Assembly (NCBI RefSeq): GCF_000378825.1
Contig: NZ_KB900388.1
Coordinates: forward strand, 1,177,947 to 1,241,946
Source of the DNA: Salinispora vitiensis
GTDB taxonomy: Bacteria > Actinomycetota > Actinomycetes > Mycobacteriales > Micromonosporaceae
Length of the DNA: 64,000 nt
Direction of reading: 5' to 3'
Every line of letters begins with the position of its first letter. The first letter of the stretch is position 1. Below are positions 44,888-52,948 of this stretch, one piece after another. The notes below the pieces were generated by a model. The model had not been told where the DNA came from. It searched no databases and worked only from the letters and a program-made list of their open reading frames with translations. A program made the translations under genes and the position numbers.

Positions 44888-46155
44888 GACGTCACCGCCG
44901 ACAACCGCCGAAACACCATCGCCGACTGGAATCCGCCGAATCCACTGCCGACCGACAAGGCCACGTCCACCGGCAGTTCCCGCGCCTCGTTCGGCACGTA
45001 GTCCAGGTCGCACTCCGGGTCGCGAGTCGCCCAGTTGGCCGTCGGCGGTACCACCCCGAACTCGATGGCCAGCGCGCAGGCGGCCATCTCGATCGAGCCG
45101 ATCGCACCGAGCGAGTGCCCCACCATCGACTTGATCGAACTGATCGGCACCCGGTACGCGACCTCGCCGAGCGCCCGTTTGAACGCGGCGGTCTCATGCC
45201 GGTCGTTCTGCCGGGTTCCGGAGCCGTGCGCGCTGATGTAGGAGACCTGGTCGGCCCGGATCCGCCCCTGGCCCAGCGCGTCGGTGATGGCGAGCCCCAT
45301 CTCCAGCCCATCCGGACGGAGCCCGGTCATGTGGTAGCCGTTGCTGCGGCTGGCGTACCCGGCGACCTCGCAGTAGATGTGCGCGCCCCGCCGCCGGGCC
45401 CGCTCCTCCTCCTCCAGCACCAGCACCGCGGCGCCCTCGGCGAGGACGAAGCCGTGCCGGTCGGCGTCGAACGGGCGGGAGGCGTGCGCCGGATCATCGT
45501 TGTCGGGGCTGGTCGCCTGGATCGCGTCGAACGAGGCGACGGTGACCGGGGAGATCGGCGAGTCGGCGGCACCGGTGAGCACCACGTCGGCCTCGCCGTC
45601 AACGATGAGCTGATGGGCGTAGCCGATCGCGTCGATGCCGGACGTACAGCCGGTGGAGACCACCTGCACCGGGCCGTGCAGCCCGTACCGGCAGGCCACG
45701 TCGGCGGCGAGGCTGCTCGGCACCAACGCCTGATACAGGTACGGGCCGCCGAGGGCGGCGTCAACCAGCCAGTTCCGGCCGCCGTCGCTGACCGTGACGT
45801 ACTCCTGTTCCAGCGCCATCGTCCCGCCGACGGCGGTGCCTAGGACCACGCCGGTGTGTTCCCGGAGCGCATCGGTGAATTCCAGGCCGGCGTCAACGAC
45901 GGCCTCGGCCGCGCAGGCGAGCGCGAACTGCACGTACCGGTCAGCACGCCGCTGTTCGGGAATGCTGAGGCCGGCGGCAACCGGCTCGAAGTCGCACTCG
46001 GCGGCGATTCGCGACCGGAACGGCGACGGATCGAAGAAGGAGATCCGCCGGGTCGCCGTCCGCCCCTCGGTGATCGTCTTCCAGAACCTGTCCCGAGTGG
46101 CGCCACCCGGCGCGACCACCCCGACGCCGGTCACCACCGAGCGGCGCCCGGTCAC
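44884..46155 (-). CDS. Aromatic polyketide synthase KS-alpha
   Basis: 423 residues from GTG 46155, which has a GGAG ribosome site. Catalytic Cys170 ([11 protein letters not shown]), His310 (YISAHGSGT) and His347 (KSMVGHSLG) are intact, and [14 protein letters not shown] closes the protein. It condenses malonyl units on the ACP to a poly-beta-ketone together with CLF. The order cupin, KS-alpha, CLF is also that of spore-pigment (whiE-like) loci, which leaves open a pigment product. Confidence 0.95.
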   Translation of the reverse strand: MTGRRSVVTGVGVVAPGGATRDRFWKTITEGRTATRRISFFDPSPFRSRIAAECDFEPVAAGLSIPEQRRADRYVQFALACAAEAVVDAGLEFTDALREHTGVVLGTAVGGTMALEQEYVTVSDGGRNWLVDAALGGPYLYQALVPSSLAADVACRYGLHGPVQVVSTGCTSGIDAIGYAHQLIVDGEADVVLTGAADSPISPVTVASFDAIQATSPDNDDPAHASRPFDADRHGFVLAEGAAVLVLEEEERARRRGAHIYCEVAGYASRSNGYHMTGLRPDGLEMGLAITDALGQGRIRADQVSYISAHGSGTRQNDRHETAAFKRALGEVAYRVPISSIKSMVGHSLGAIGSIEMAACALAIEFGVVPPTANWATRDPECDLDYVPNEARELPVDVALSVGSGFGGFQSAMVFRRLSAVTS

Positions 46156-46177
46156 GGTGCCACTCCGATCTTCACGC

Positions 46178-46603
46178 TCATGACCCACCTCGTTGCGCGA
46201 CGAGTTCGGTGTCGACGTGGCCCAGTTCGGGGCGCGGGGCGAGCGGACCGAGGTGGAACACGACCTCGGCGTCCACGGTGCCGGTGTTGCGCAGCCGATG
46301 CCGGACATTGATCGGGACGAAGAGCGCCTCGCCGGTTGTTACCGAGACCGGCGCGTCGTCCAGGTCCACGGTGATCGCACCCCGGGCAACGTAGAGGAAC
46401 TCCTCGCTGTAGGGGTGGTAGTGCTCGGCGATGCGCTCCCCCGGTCGCAGCGTCGCCACGCCCATGAACCCCGAGGTGCTGCCGACGGTACGCGGACCGA
46501 GCAGTACCCGCAGCTCGCCGCCGCGGCGGGTGTCGGCGGCCACGTCCGCCGCGGCCACCACCCCGGGCTCCCGCTCACTCATCCCCGGCTCCCGCTCACT
46601 CAT
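46178..46603 (-). CDS. Cupin-domain polyketide cyclase-like protein
   Basis: Up to 141 residues; ATG 46603 or ATG 46582 may be used because a 21-bp unit that includes ATG and a GGGAG site is repeated exactly, giving a doubled MSEREPG start. The cupin metal site is HYHPYSEEF near 69 and the second-motif His in VRHRLRN near 108. Cupins of this kind sit in whiE-like and pentangular polyketide clusters and help cyclise or oxidise the nascent chain. It overlaps the ACP-aromatase stop and precedes KS-alpha by 22 bp. Confidence 0.88.
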   Translation of the reverse strand: MSEREPGMSEREPGVVAAADVAADTRRGGELRVLLGPRTVGSTSGFMGVATLRPGERIAEHYHPYSEEFLYVARGAITVDLDDAPVSVTTGEALFVPINVRHRLRNTGTVDAEVVFHLGPLAPRPELGHVDTELVAQRGGS

Positions 46604-47315
46604 GCCCGGCTCCCGTCTCCTGCGCGGCCCGCCGCTCGACCTTTTCCTTGATCACCGCGAGCTGCACCGCGCTGTTGGTGTTGATCCGGTCGGTCATCTC
46701 GGCGTTGTTCAACGGGGCGGTGGGCTTCATGGCGAAGTCCTGCGTCCAGATCATCCGGGTACCGCCGGGCTCCTCGACGTAACGCCAGTGGATCCGCATG
46801 TACTCGAATGGCCCCGGCTCCACCCGCTGCGCGTGGACCTCCCGCCCCTCCGGGTCGGCCGTGCGCTCGCTGACCCAACTCCAGGCGATCCCGTTCTCGT
46901 CGGGGTGCATGGTGAGCCGGAACCGGACGGTGTTCCCCTCCTGCCGCAGGATCTCGGCCACCGCGTACTCGGTGAACAGGTCGGGCCAGCCGGCGACGTC
47001 GTTGGTGACCTTCCAGACCAGCGGTAGGGGGGCGGCGATCAGGATCTCGTTCTCGGTGTGCCCGGCCGGCTCGACGCGGCGGGCGACCAGATCCGCGACG
47101 CCCGCGATGCTGAGCTGCCCGGTCTCCTCGGGGATGCGCACCTGCCAACGGTCGGCGACCACGGCGGAGAGCTCGAGCAGGGCGAGCGAGTCCATGCCCA
47201 GCTCCTCCAGCGAGGCGGCCGGGGTGCGGGCGGCGTCGTCGGGGTTGAGCCCGCAGTGGGCTACCAGGATGTCGGTGATGTCGGCGGCCAGTGGGCGGCC
47301 GTCGGTGACGGTCAT
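46596..47315 (-). CDS. ACP-aromatase/cyclase fusion protein
   Basis: 239 residues with two domains. Residues 9-77 form an ACP with Ser43 in [14 protein letters not shown]. Residues 83-230 are a START/polyketide-cyclase domain of the TcmN/WhiE aromatase type: [46 protein letters not shown] and [19 protein letters not shown]. Most type II clusters encode these as separate proteins, so the carrier is here tethered to its first-ring cyclase. Starts with an ATG that overlaps the biotin carboxylase stop. No other ACP lies in this operon. Confidence 0.92.
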   Translation of the reverse strand: MTVTDGRPLAADITDILVAHCGLNPDDAARTPAASLEELGMDSLALLELSAVVADRWQVRIPEETGQLSIAGVADLVARRVEPAGHTENEILIAAPLPLVWKVTNDVAGWPDLFTEYAVAEILRQEGNTVRFRLTMHPDENGIAWSWVSERTADPEGREVHAQRVEPGPFEYMRIHWRYVEEPGGTRMIWTQDFAMKPTAPLNNAEMTDRINTNSAVQLAVIKEKVERRAAQETGAGHE

Positions 47316-48688
47316 GCGTTCCTCCTCGATTGGGTGGGCAGGTCAGCGAGTAGCGTCTCGACCAGACCGGTGCAGTGGCGGCCCTTGCGGAAGCCGGCGT
47401 CGTCGAGCACCCGCCGGACGAACGGGATGGTGGTGTGGACGCCGGGGCCGGCGATGTCGAATTCGCCGAGCGCACGTTCCAGCCGGTTCAGGGCCAGCTC
47501 CCGGTCCGGAGCCCAGACCGCCACCTTGGCCAGGAGCGAGTCGTAGTGGGGGCCGACGACGTAGCCGGGATACCCGTGGGTGTCGACCCGGGTGAAGGGG
47601 CCTCCCGGCGGGACGAACCGCTCCAGCCGGCCGGGGGTCGGTACGAAGTCCCGGTCGGGGTCCTCGACGTTGACCCGGCACTCGACCGCCACCCCGTGCG
47701 TCACGATCTCCTCCTGCCGCCACCGCAGCGTTCCGCCGGCGGCCAAGTGCAGCTGCTCGTGCACCAGGTCGATTCCGGTGACCATCTCGGTGACCGGGTG
47801 CTCCACCTGGATCCGACAATTGATCTCCAGGAAGTGGAACTGTTCCGCCGGGTCGACCAGGAACTCCACCGTCCCGGCACCGGTGAAGCCGACCTCCAGC
47901 GCGCCGCGTAGCGCGCTGTCGGCGATCGCGTCCAGGGCGGTCGTGGACAGGGCGGGGGCGGGGGCCTCCTCGACGAGTTTCTGGTGTCGGCGCTGCACCG
48001 AGCAGTCCCGGGTCCCCAGGTGCACTCCGTTGCCGTGGGTGTCGCAGAGCACCTGCACCTCCACGTGCCGGGCGTTGCCGAGGTACCGCTCGACGTACAC
48101 CCGGTCGTCGCCGAAGGCCACCTGGGCGGCGGCCCGGGTTCGGGCGTACGCCCGCGGCAGCTCGGCCGGCGTGGAGACGACGGTCATCCCCCGGCCACCA
48201 CCCCCGGCGGCGGCTTTCACGATCACCGGATAACCCACCTCGGCGGCGACCCGGGCGGCGTCGGCGGCGGTCGGCACCGGTGCGATGCTGCCCGGTGGCA
48301 GCGGTAGGCCGGCGCGGCTCATCAGCGCCCGCGCGGACGACTTGTCGGCCAGCGCGGCCATCACCTGCGGCGGCGGACCCACGAAGGCGAGACCGTTGTC
48401 GGCGCAGATCTCGGCGAAGTCGGCATCCTCGGAGAGGAAGCCGTAGCCGGGGTGCACCGCCTGCGCCCCCACCAGGCGGGCGGCCTCGACGATGGCCGCG
48501 GGGTTCAGGTAACTGCGGCGACTCGCCGCCGGTCCGATCAGGACCGCTTCGTCGGCGAGCCGCACCGCGGTCGAGTCGGCGTCCGCCGTGGAGTAGACCA
48601 CCGCGGTACGGATGCCCAATTCGCGGCAGGCGCGCAGCACCCGCAGCGCGATCTCGCCCCGGTTGGCGATGAGTACCTTGCCGAACAT
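47312..48688 (-). CDS. accC: Acetyl-CoA carboxylase, biotin carboxylase subunit
   Basis: 458 residues from ATG 48688, MFGKVLIANRGEIALRVLR being the standard start. ATP-grasp motifs are KAAAGGGGRGM near 155 and FLEINCRIQVEHPVTEM near 282-298 with the conserved Glu and Arg. It carboxylates biotin on AccB. Its presence with AccB and AccDA in the PKS operon provides pathway-specific malonyl-CoA. It lies 13 bp after accB and overlaps the ACP-aromatase start. Confidence 0.96.
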   Translation of the reverse strand: MFGKVLIANRGEIALRVLRACRELGIRTAVVYSTADADSTAVRLADEAVLIGPAASRRSYLNPAAIVEAARLVGAQAVHPGYGFLSEDADFAEICADNGLAFVGPPPQVMAALADKSSARALMSRAGLPLPPGSIAPVPTAADAARVAAEVGYPVIVKAAAGGGGRGMTVVSTPAELPRAYARTRAAAQVAFGDDRVYVERYLGNARHVEVQVLCDTHGNGVHLGTRDCSVQRRHQKLVEEAPAPALSTTALDAIADSALRGALEVGFTGAGTVEFLVDPAEQFHFLEINCRIQVEHPVTEMVTGIDLVHEQLHLAAGGTLRWRQEEIVTHGVAVECRVNVEDPDRDFVPTPGRLERFVPPGGPFTRVDTHGYPGYVVGPHYDSLLAKVAVWAPDRELALNRLERALGEFDIAGPGVHTTIPFVRRVLDDAGFRKGRHCTGLVETLLADLPTQSRRNA

Positions 48689-48701
48689 CAGCCCACCCGC
48701 C

Positions 48702-49277
48702 TCAGATCGGATCCACCGCGAGCAGCGGCTGGTCGTACTCCACCGGTTGGCCGTCATCGGCGAGGACCTCGGCGATCCGCCCGGCCCGGTCGGCGGTCAC
48801 CTCATTCATCAGCTTCATCGCCTCGACGATGCCGACGACCTGGCCGGGGTGGACCCGGTCGCCGACGGCGACGAACGGCGCCGCGCCGGGCTCCGGCGCC
48901 CGGTAGAAGGTGCCGACGATCGGTGACCGCACCGCGTGCCGAGCGGCGGCGGCGGGCACGGCTGCTGGTTGCGCGGGGACGACCGGTTGCGCGGCGAGTA
49001 CCGGTTGCGCGGGCGGTTGTCCGGCGTCAACCTCCGCGTGCCACTCCACCTCCAGGACCGCGTCGCCGCTGCCCAGCCGGATCCGCCGGATCGGCCCGGC
49101 CAGCTCGGCGAGGAGTTCCCGGGCCTGACGGCGCAGGTCGGTCAGCGCGAGGTCCGCCGGAACGTTGGCTACCCCGGCCGCAGTCGCGTCGAAGGCCCCG
49201 CCAGACCGTGGTTCCGGTTCCGCCGTCGCGTCACCGTTGAGCGTCGTGACGCCGGTCGGCGCCAGTTCGGCGCTCAT
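48702..49277 (-). CDS. accB: Acetyl-CoA carboxylase, biotin carboxyl carrier protein
   Basis: 191 residues from ATG 49277. The N-terminal third resembles other BCCPs (LTDLRRQARELLAELAGPIR), the middle is a Pro/Ala/Gln-rich linker (residues 85-115), and the biotinyl domain holds EAMKLMNEV with the acceptor Lys155. Its start overlaps the accDA stop as ATGA. Confidence 0.95.
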   Translation of the reverse strand: MSAELAPTGVTTLNGDATAEPEPRSGGAFDATAAGVANVPADLALTDLRRQARELLAELAGPIRRIRLGSGDAVLEVEWHAEVDAGQPPAQPVLAAQPVVPAQPAAVPAAAARHAVRSPIVGTFYRAPEPGAAPFVAVGDRVHPGQVVGIVEAMKLMNEVTADRAGRIAEVLADDGQPVEYDQPLLAVDPI

Positions 49278-50968
49278 CGGGCACCCGCCTTGGCTCCGAG
49301 GCCGGCGGCACCGAACCGACGGAACCGCCGCCTTCGGCGGCGAACCAGGGTCGCGGTGGGCACGTCGAGCAACGGCACCAGGTGCGCCAGCACCGCCTCC
49401 CGCACCGCCTGCATGGCGGCCGGTGGGTCGTGATGCGCGGCCGGCGCCGGTTCCGGTACCACCGCGTCCACCACCCCGAGCCGACAGAGGTCGGCGCTGG
49501 TCAGCCGCAGCGCGCGGGCCGCCTGCGGAGCAGCGGACCGGTCGGGCCAGAGAATCGCGGCGCACCCCTCCGGGCTGATTACCGAATAGACGGCGTGTTC
49601 CAGCATCAGCACCCGGTCGGCGACCGCGAGCGCCAGCGCACCGCCGCTGCCACCCTCGCCGGTGATCACCGCGACGACCGGCGTCGGCAACATCGTCAGG
49701 GTCAGGATGTTCTCCGCGATCGCGGCAGCCTGGCCCTGCTCCTCCGCGCCCACTCCCGGGTCAGCGCCCGGGGTGTCCACGAGGGTGACGACGGGCAGCC
49801 CCCACCGCGCGGCCAGCCGGACCAGCCGAAGCGCCTTCCGGTGCCCGGCGGGGCTCGCCATTCCGAAGTTGCGGGACATCAGGTCGGCGGTCGTGTGGCC
49901 CTTCTGGTGGCCGACCACCAAGACCGGCCGGCCAGCCAGCTCGGCCAGCCCGCCGACGACCGCCGGGCAGTCCGCACCCAGCCGGTCACCGTGCAGCTCG
50001 ACGAAGCTGTCGAAGGCCGTCTCCAGATAGTCCAGGGTGGTCGGCCGGCCCGGGTGCCGGGCCAGCCGGACCGTCGCCCAGGCGTCCCGCTCGTCCGCAC
50101 CCTGCGCCGGCGGGCTGCTCCTGCCTGGGCCCTCCGGTTCGAATCCGACACCCACCGGTTCGCGCCCGCCGGATGCGGCAGCGAGCAGCGTGGCGAGGCA
50201 ACCGCGCAGGGCGTGCCGGGGCACCACCAGATCAACCTGGCCGTGCCGCAGCAGAAACTCGGCGGTCTGGAACCCTTCGGGCAACTCCCGGCCGGTCACC
50301 TGGCGAATCACCCGAGGACCGGCGAAGCCCATCCGGGCACCACTCTCGGCGACCACCACGTCGGTGTTGGTGGCGAACGAGGCGGCCACCCCGCCGTACG
50401 TGGGGTCGGTGAGGATGCTGACGCTCGGCACCCCGGACTCACGCAACGCGGCGACGGCCTGGCTGACCGTCGCCATCTGCATCAGCGACAGCACCCCTTC
50501 CTGCATCCGCGCTCCGCCGGAGGCGGTTACCACCACCAGCGGTACCCGGTCGGCGAGGGCGCGCTCGGCGGCCCGGGTGATCAGCTCCCCGACCGCGCAC
50601 CCGAGGCTGCCACCGAGGAAGCGGAAGTCCATCACAGCGATCACACAACGGCTCCCGGCCACCGTGGCGGTGCCGCAGACAACCGCCTCGGCCAGCCCGG
50701 TGCCACTGCGCGCGGCGGTGAGCCGATGGGGGTAGGGGAGCACGTCGACGAAGCCGATCGGATCCACCTCCGGCGCCTGGTCGGCGAGCGCGGTAAACGA
50801 CCCGGGGTCCACCAGCTGCGCCAGGCGGGCCGACGCGTCGAGCCGGGAGTGCGCGCCGCACTCCGGGCACACGTCCAGGTTCCGCCGGAGCCGCTTGCGA
50901 TACAGCAGGCTGGCGCAGCCGCCGCAGCGGGACCAGAGCTGCCCGCCCCGGGGCGTGGTCGGGTTCAC
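49274..50968 (-). CDS. accDA: Acetyl-CoA carboxylase carboxyltransferase, AccD-AccA fusion
   Basis: 564 residues from GTG 50968. The N-terminal half is the beta subunit: a zinc ribbon with Cys15, Cys18, Cys34 and Cys37 and the crotonase-like segment VTASGGARMQEGVLSLMQM. The C-terminal half is the alpha subunit: LDYLETAFDSFVELHGDR, TLVDTPGADPGVGAEE and GEGGSGGALALAVAD. It moves CO2 from carboxybiotin to acetyl-CoA to give malonyl-CoA. The start overlaps the cyclase stop (GTGA). A single-chain DA transferase is common in actinomycete PKS clusters. Confidence 0.95.
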   Translation of the reverse strand: MNPTTPRGGQLWSRCGGCASLLYRKRLRRNLDVCPECGAHSRLDASARLAQLVDPGSFTALADQAPEVDPIGFVDVLPYPHRLTAARSGTGLAEAVVCGTATVAGSRCVIAVMDFRFLGGSLGCAVGELITRAAERALADRVPLVVVTASGGARMQEGVLSLMQMATVSQAVAALRESGVPSVSILTDPTYGGVAASFATNTDVVVAESGARMGFAGPRVIRQVTGRELPEGFQTAEFLLRHGQVDLVVPRHALRGCLATLLAAASGGREPVGVGFEPEGPGRSSPPAQGADERDAWATVRLARHPGRPTTLDYLETAFDSFVELHGDRLGADCPAVVGGLAELAGRPVLVVGHQKGHTTADLMSRNFGMASPAGHRKALRLVRLAARWGLPVVTLVDTPGADPGVGAEEQGQAAAIAENILTLTMLPTPVVAVITGEGGSGGALALAVADRVLMLEHAVYSVISPEGCAAILWPDRSAAPQAARALRLTSADLCRLGVVDAVVPEPAPAAHHDPPAAMQAVREAVLAHLVPLLDVPTATLVRRRRRRFRRFGAAGLGAKAGAR

Positions 50969-51297
50969 GGCCGGTCTCCGGGAGCGTCGAACCGGTACAC
51001 GCACCGGGCCATCGCGTCTCGCGGTTCCCGCCAGGTCGGCAGGTACGGCGAGACGTACGGACGCAGCCGCTCACTGACCCGGACGAACTCCGGGTGCTGC
51101 CGGGCCCCGGCGACCGCGTCCTCCCCCGGCAACTCCGTCTCCAGGAGGTGCAGGTACAGGTCTTGTAGCCGGTACAGCGACCGGTGCTGGACCCCGGCCA
51201 GGCGAGGCAACTCGGTCGCGTCGGACTCGGCGAAGATCTCGGCGATCCGCTCCTCCGCGCCCGGGTCGACCTTCGCGACGATCAACGAACGCTCCAT
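50965..51297 (-). CDS. TcmI-family polyketide cyclase 1
   Basis: 110 residues with the dimeric ferredoxin-like fold of TcmI/WhiE-VII cyclases: SLIVAKVDPGAEERIAEIFAESDATELP at the start (shown here as two adjoining halves, residues 4-18 and 19-31), HRSLYRLQDLYLHLLE near 39 and SPYLPTWREPRDAMA near 86. It closes a later ring of the aromatic polyketide. It is the first gene of the minus-strand PKS operon and is paralogous to the product of 52594-52941. Confidence 0.93.
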   Translation of the reverse strand: MERSLIVAKVDPGAEERIAEIFAESDATELPRLAGVQHRSLYRLQDLYLHLLETELPGEDAVAGARQHPEFVRVSERLRPYVSPYLPTWREPRDAMARCVYRFDAPGDRP

Positions 51298-51690
51298 CGA
51301 TGAACCTCCCCTAACGGCTGCGGACGCCGGCGGCGCCGTACGCCGAAAAGCCGGATGACTATGCGCACCATGGCCGCACCACCGTCACCGGGGCGTCACC
51401 GGAGCCGTCCCCGGCCCAGACTTTGGTGACGGTGCGTTGACGCTGACTGTGTAGGAGCTGTGACATGCAACCTGCACATAGTTGCCTATCCCCAGTTCAG
51501 AGCGGGTTTCATAGCAGTTACACACCGATCGGAATGTTGACGGTGCGTGACTAGATTGATAATCTCCGTCACGGTGAACCCGGTGGGCCGTGACCCGACG
51601 CCGTGCCGCGGGACCAGCTACCCGACCCGTGTGGTCACGGGAAGCCGCGCCGGGGGACACAACCGAGGAACATTCCGCAGGGGGTCCGCC
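51298..51690. promoter_or_regulatory. Divergent PKS-operon/SARP control region with repeated TGACGGTGCGT
   Basis: The 393-bp gap separates the two divergent transcription units and holds no gene. TGACGGTGCGTTGACG at 51427-51442 places two TGACG units 11 bp apart, and a nearly identical element, TGACGGTGCGTGAC, lies at 51538-51551. Heptamer-like repeats at 11-bp period are the usual targets of SARP activators, so these may be operators for the SARP encoded next door. The AGGGGG ribosome site for the SARP gene lies near 51680. Confidence 0.45.
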
Positions 51691-52515
51691 ATGGCCGCTG
51701 GTCCGTCCATGCCGACCGCCGGGGACCGCCCGGGTACACCGATCCGGCTGCACCTGCTGGGCGGGTTCCGGCTGTTGCACAGCAACGCCCCGGTGGTCGT
51801 ACCGCGCGGGCTCCAACGCGTACTCGCGCTGGTCGGCCTGCGCCCCGGCACCACCCGCAGCCACCTCGCCGGGCTGCTCTGGCCAGACACCCCGGAGGAG
51901 CGTGCCCTCTCCTCACTCCGCACCGCCCTGTGGCGGCTACGGCAGGACCCTTACTGCCCGCTGCGCACCAGTGGGGACACCCTCCGGCTGGGGCCCACCG
52001 TCCAGGTTGACGTGGATGCCCTGGTCGGGATGGCCGCCCGGGTCCGGGACGGGGACGACCCGAACACCGCCGCGGCCGTACTCGCGAAGGGCCGCCACGA
52101 CCTGCTGCCCGGCTGGTACGACGACTGGGTGTTGGCCGAACGGGAGCGGCTACGCCAGCTGCGGCTACACATGCTCGAGGAGCTGGCCGACCACTATCTG
52201 ACAGCGGGCCGGCACGGTGAGGCGCTCGAAGCGGCGTTGGAAGCGCTGGCCGCCGAGCCGCTCCGCGAAACACCCCACCGCCTGGTGGTCCGCATCCACC
52301 TCGCCGAGGGCAACGCATTCGAGGCGGTACACGCGTTCTACGTCTACCGCGACCTGCTGCGTCGGGAGCTACGGCTGGAGCCGTCCGCCGCGATGACCGC
52401 CCTACTCGACGAGACGCTCCGGCCGATCCGGCAGGCCAGCCGTGACCCCCACGGACGCCGGCAGCCGCCGACCCCCCGCGTCACCAGAACGGACATGGAT
52501 GTGACGGGCAGGTGA
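51691..52515 (+). CDS. SARP-family pathway-specific transcriptional activator
   Basis: 274 residues from ATG 51691 (ribosome site AGGGGG); the frame extends upstream to 51547 without support. The N-terminal winged-helix DNA-binding domain has HLLGGFRLLHSNAPVVVP near 20, RGLQRVLALVGLRPG, HLAGLLWPDTPEERALSSLR near 63 and the bacterial transcriptional activation domain follows (LRLHMLEELADHYLTAGRHGEALEAAL, in two neighbouring helices near 140-175). It lacks ATPase and TPR extensions, so it is a small SARP of the ActII-ORF4/RedD kind. It is likely the activator of the cluster. Confidence 0.93.
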   Translation: MAAGPSMPTAGDRPGTPIRLHLLGGFRLLHSNAPVVVPRGLQRVLALVGLRPGTTRSHLAGLLWPDTPEERALSSLRTALWRLRQDPYCPLRTSGDTLRLGPTVQVDVDALVGMAARVRDGDDPNTAAAVLAKGRHDLLPGWYDDWVLAERERLRQLRLHMLEELADHYLTAGRHGEALEAALEALAAEPLRETPHRLVVRIHLAEGNAFEAVHAFYVYRDLLRRELRLEPSAAMTALLDETLRPIRQASRDPHGRRQPPTPRVTRTDMDVTGR

Positions 52516-52593
52516 CAGGGGGCTCGGCAGCGTGGAGAACGGCACGCGCCCCGGACCGGCCGCACGGGGCACCATGGCGGAAGGAATCCCAAA

Positions 52594-52941
52594 ATGAGCC
52601 GACTACTGATCGTCAGCAGGATCGCCCCCGGCGCGGAGGGACGGGTGGCCCAGATCTTCGCCGAGTCCGACGCCACCGAACTACCCAGCCTCACCGGCGT
52701 CCGGCACCGCTCCCTGTACTGCCTGCACGACCTGTGCATCCACCTGATGGAGACCGCCGACGTAGACCCGGACACCCTGGCCGGTGCCCGGAACCATCCG
52801 CTCTACCGACAGGTCAACGAGCGACTCTCCGCGCACACCTCCCCGTACCTGCCGACCTGGCGCTCACCGCGCGACGCCATCGCCGGCTGCTTTTACCGTT
52901 GGGACTCCACGGCTGCCGCCGCGCCCCACGTGGCGGGCTGA
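52594..52941 (+). CDS. TcmI-family polyketide cyclase 2
   Basis: 115 residues, similar over its length to the cyclase at 50965-51297: IFAESDATELP, GVRHRSLYCLHDL near 35, and SPYLPTWRSPRDAIAGC near 84. Having two TcmI-like paralogues, one on each side of the SARP gene, suggests two late ring closures or a duplication. It lies 78 bp after the SARP gene and 7 bp before the FAD monooxygenase. Confidence 0.92.
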   Translation: MSRLLIVSRIAPGAEGRVAQIFAESDATELPSLTGVRHRSLYCLHDLCIHLMETADVDPDTLAGARNHPLYRQVNERLSAHTSPYLPTWRSPRDAIAGCFYRWDSTAAAAPHVAG

Positions 52942-52948
52942 CGCACAC

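Noticed and set aside
44884..46308. KS-alpha start at 46308
   Set aside because: That frame overlaps the cupin gene; GTG 46155 has a ribosome site and gives the standard 423-residue length.
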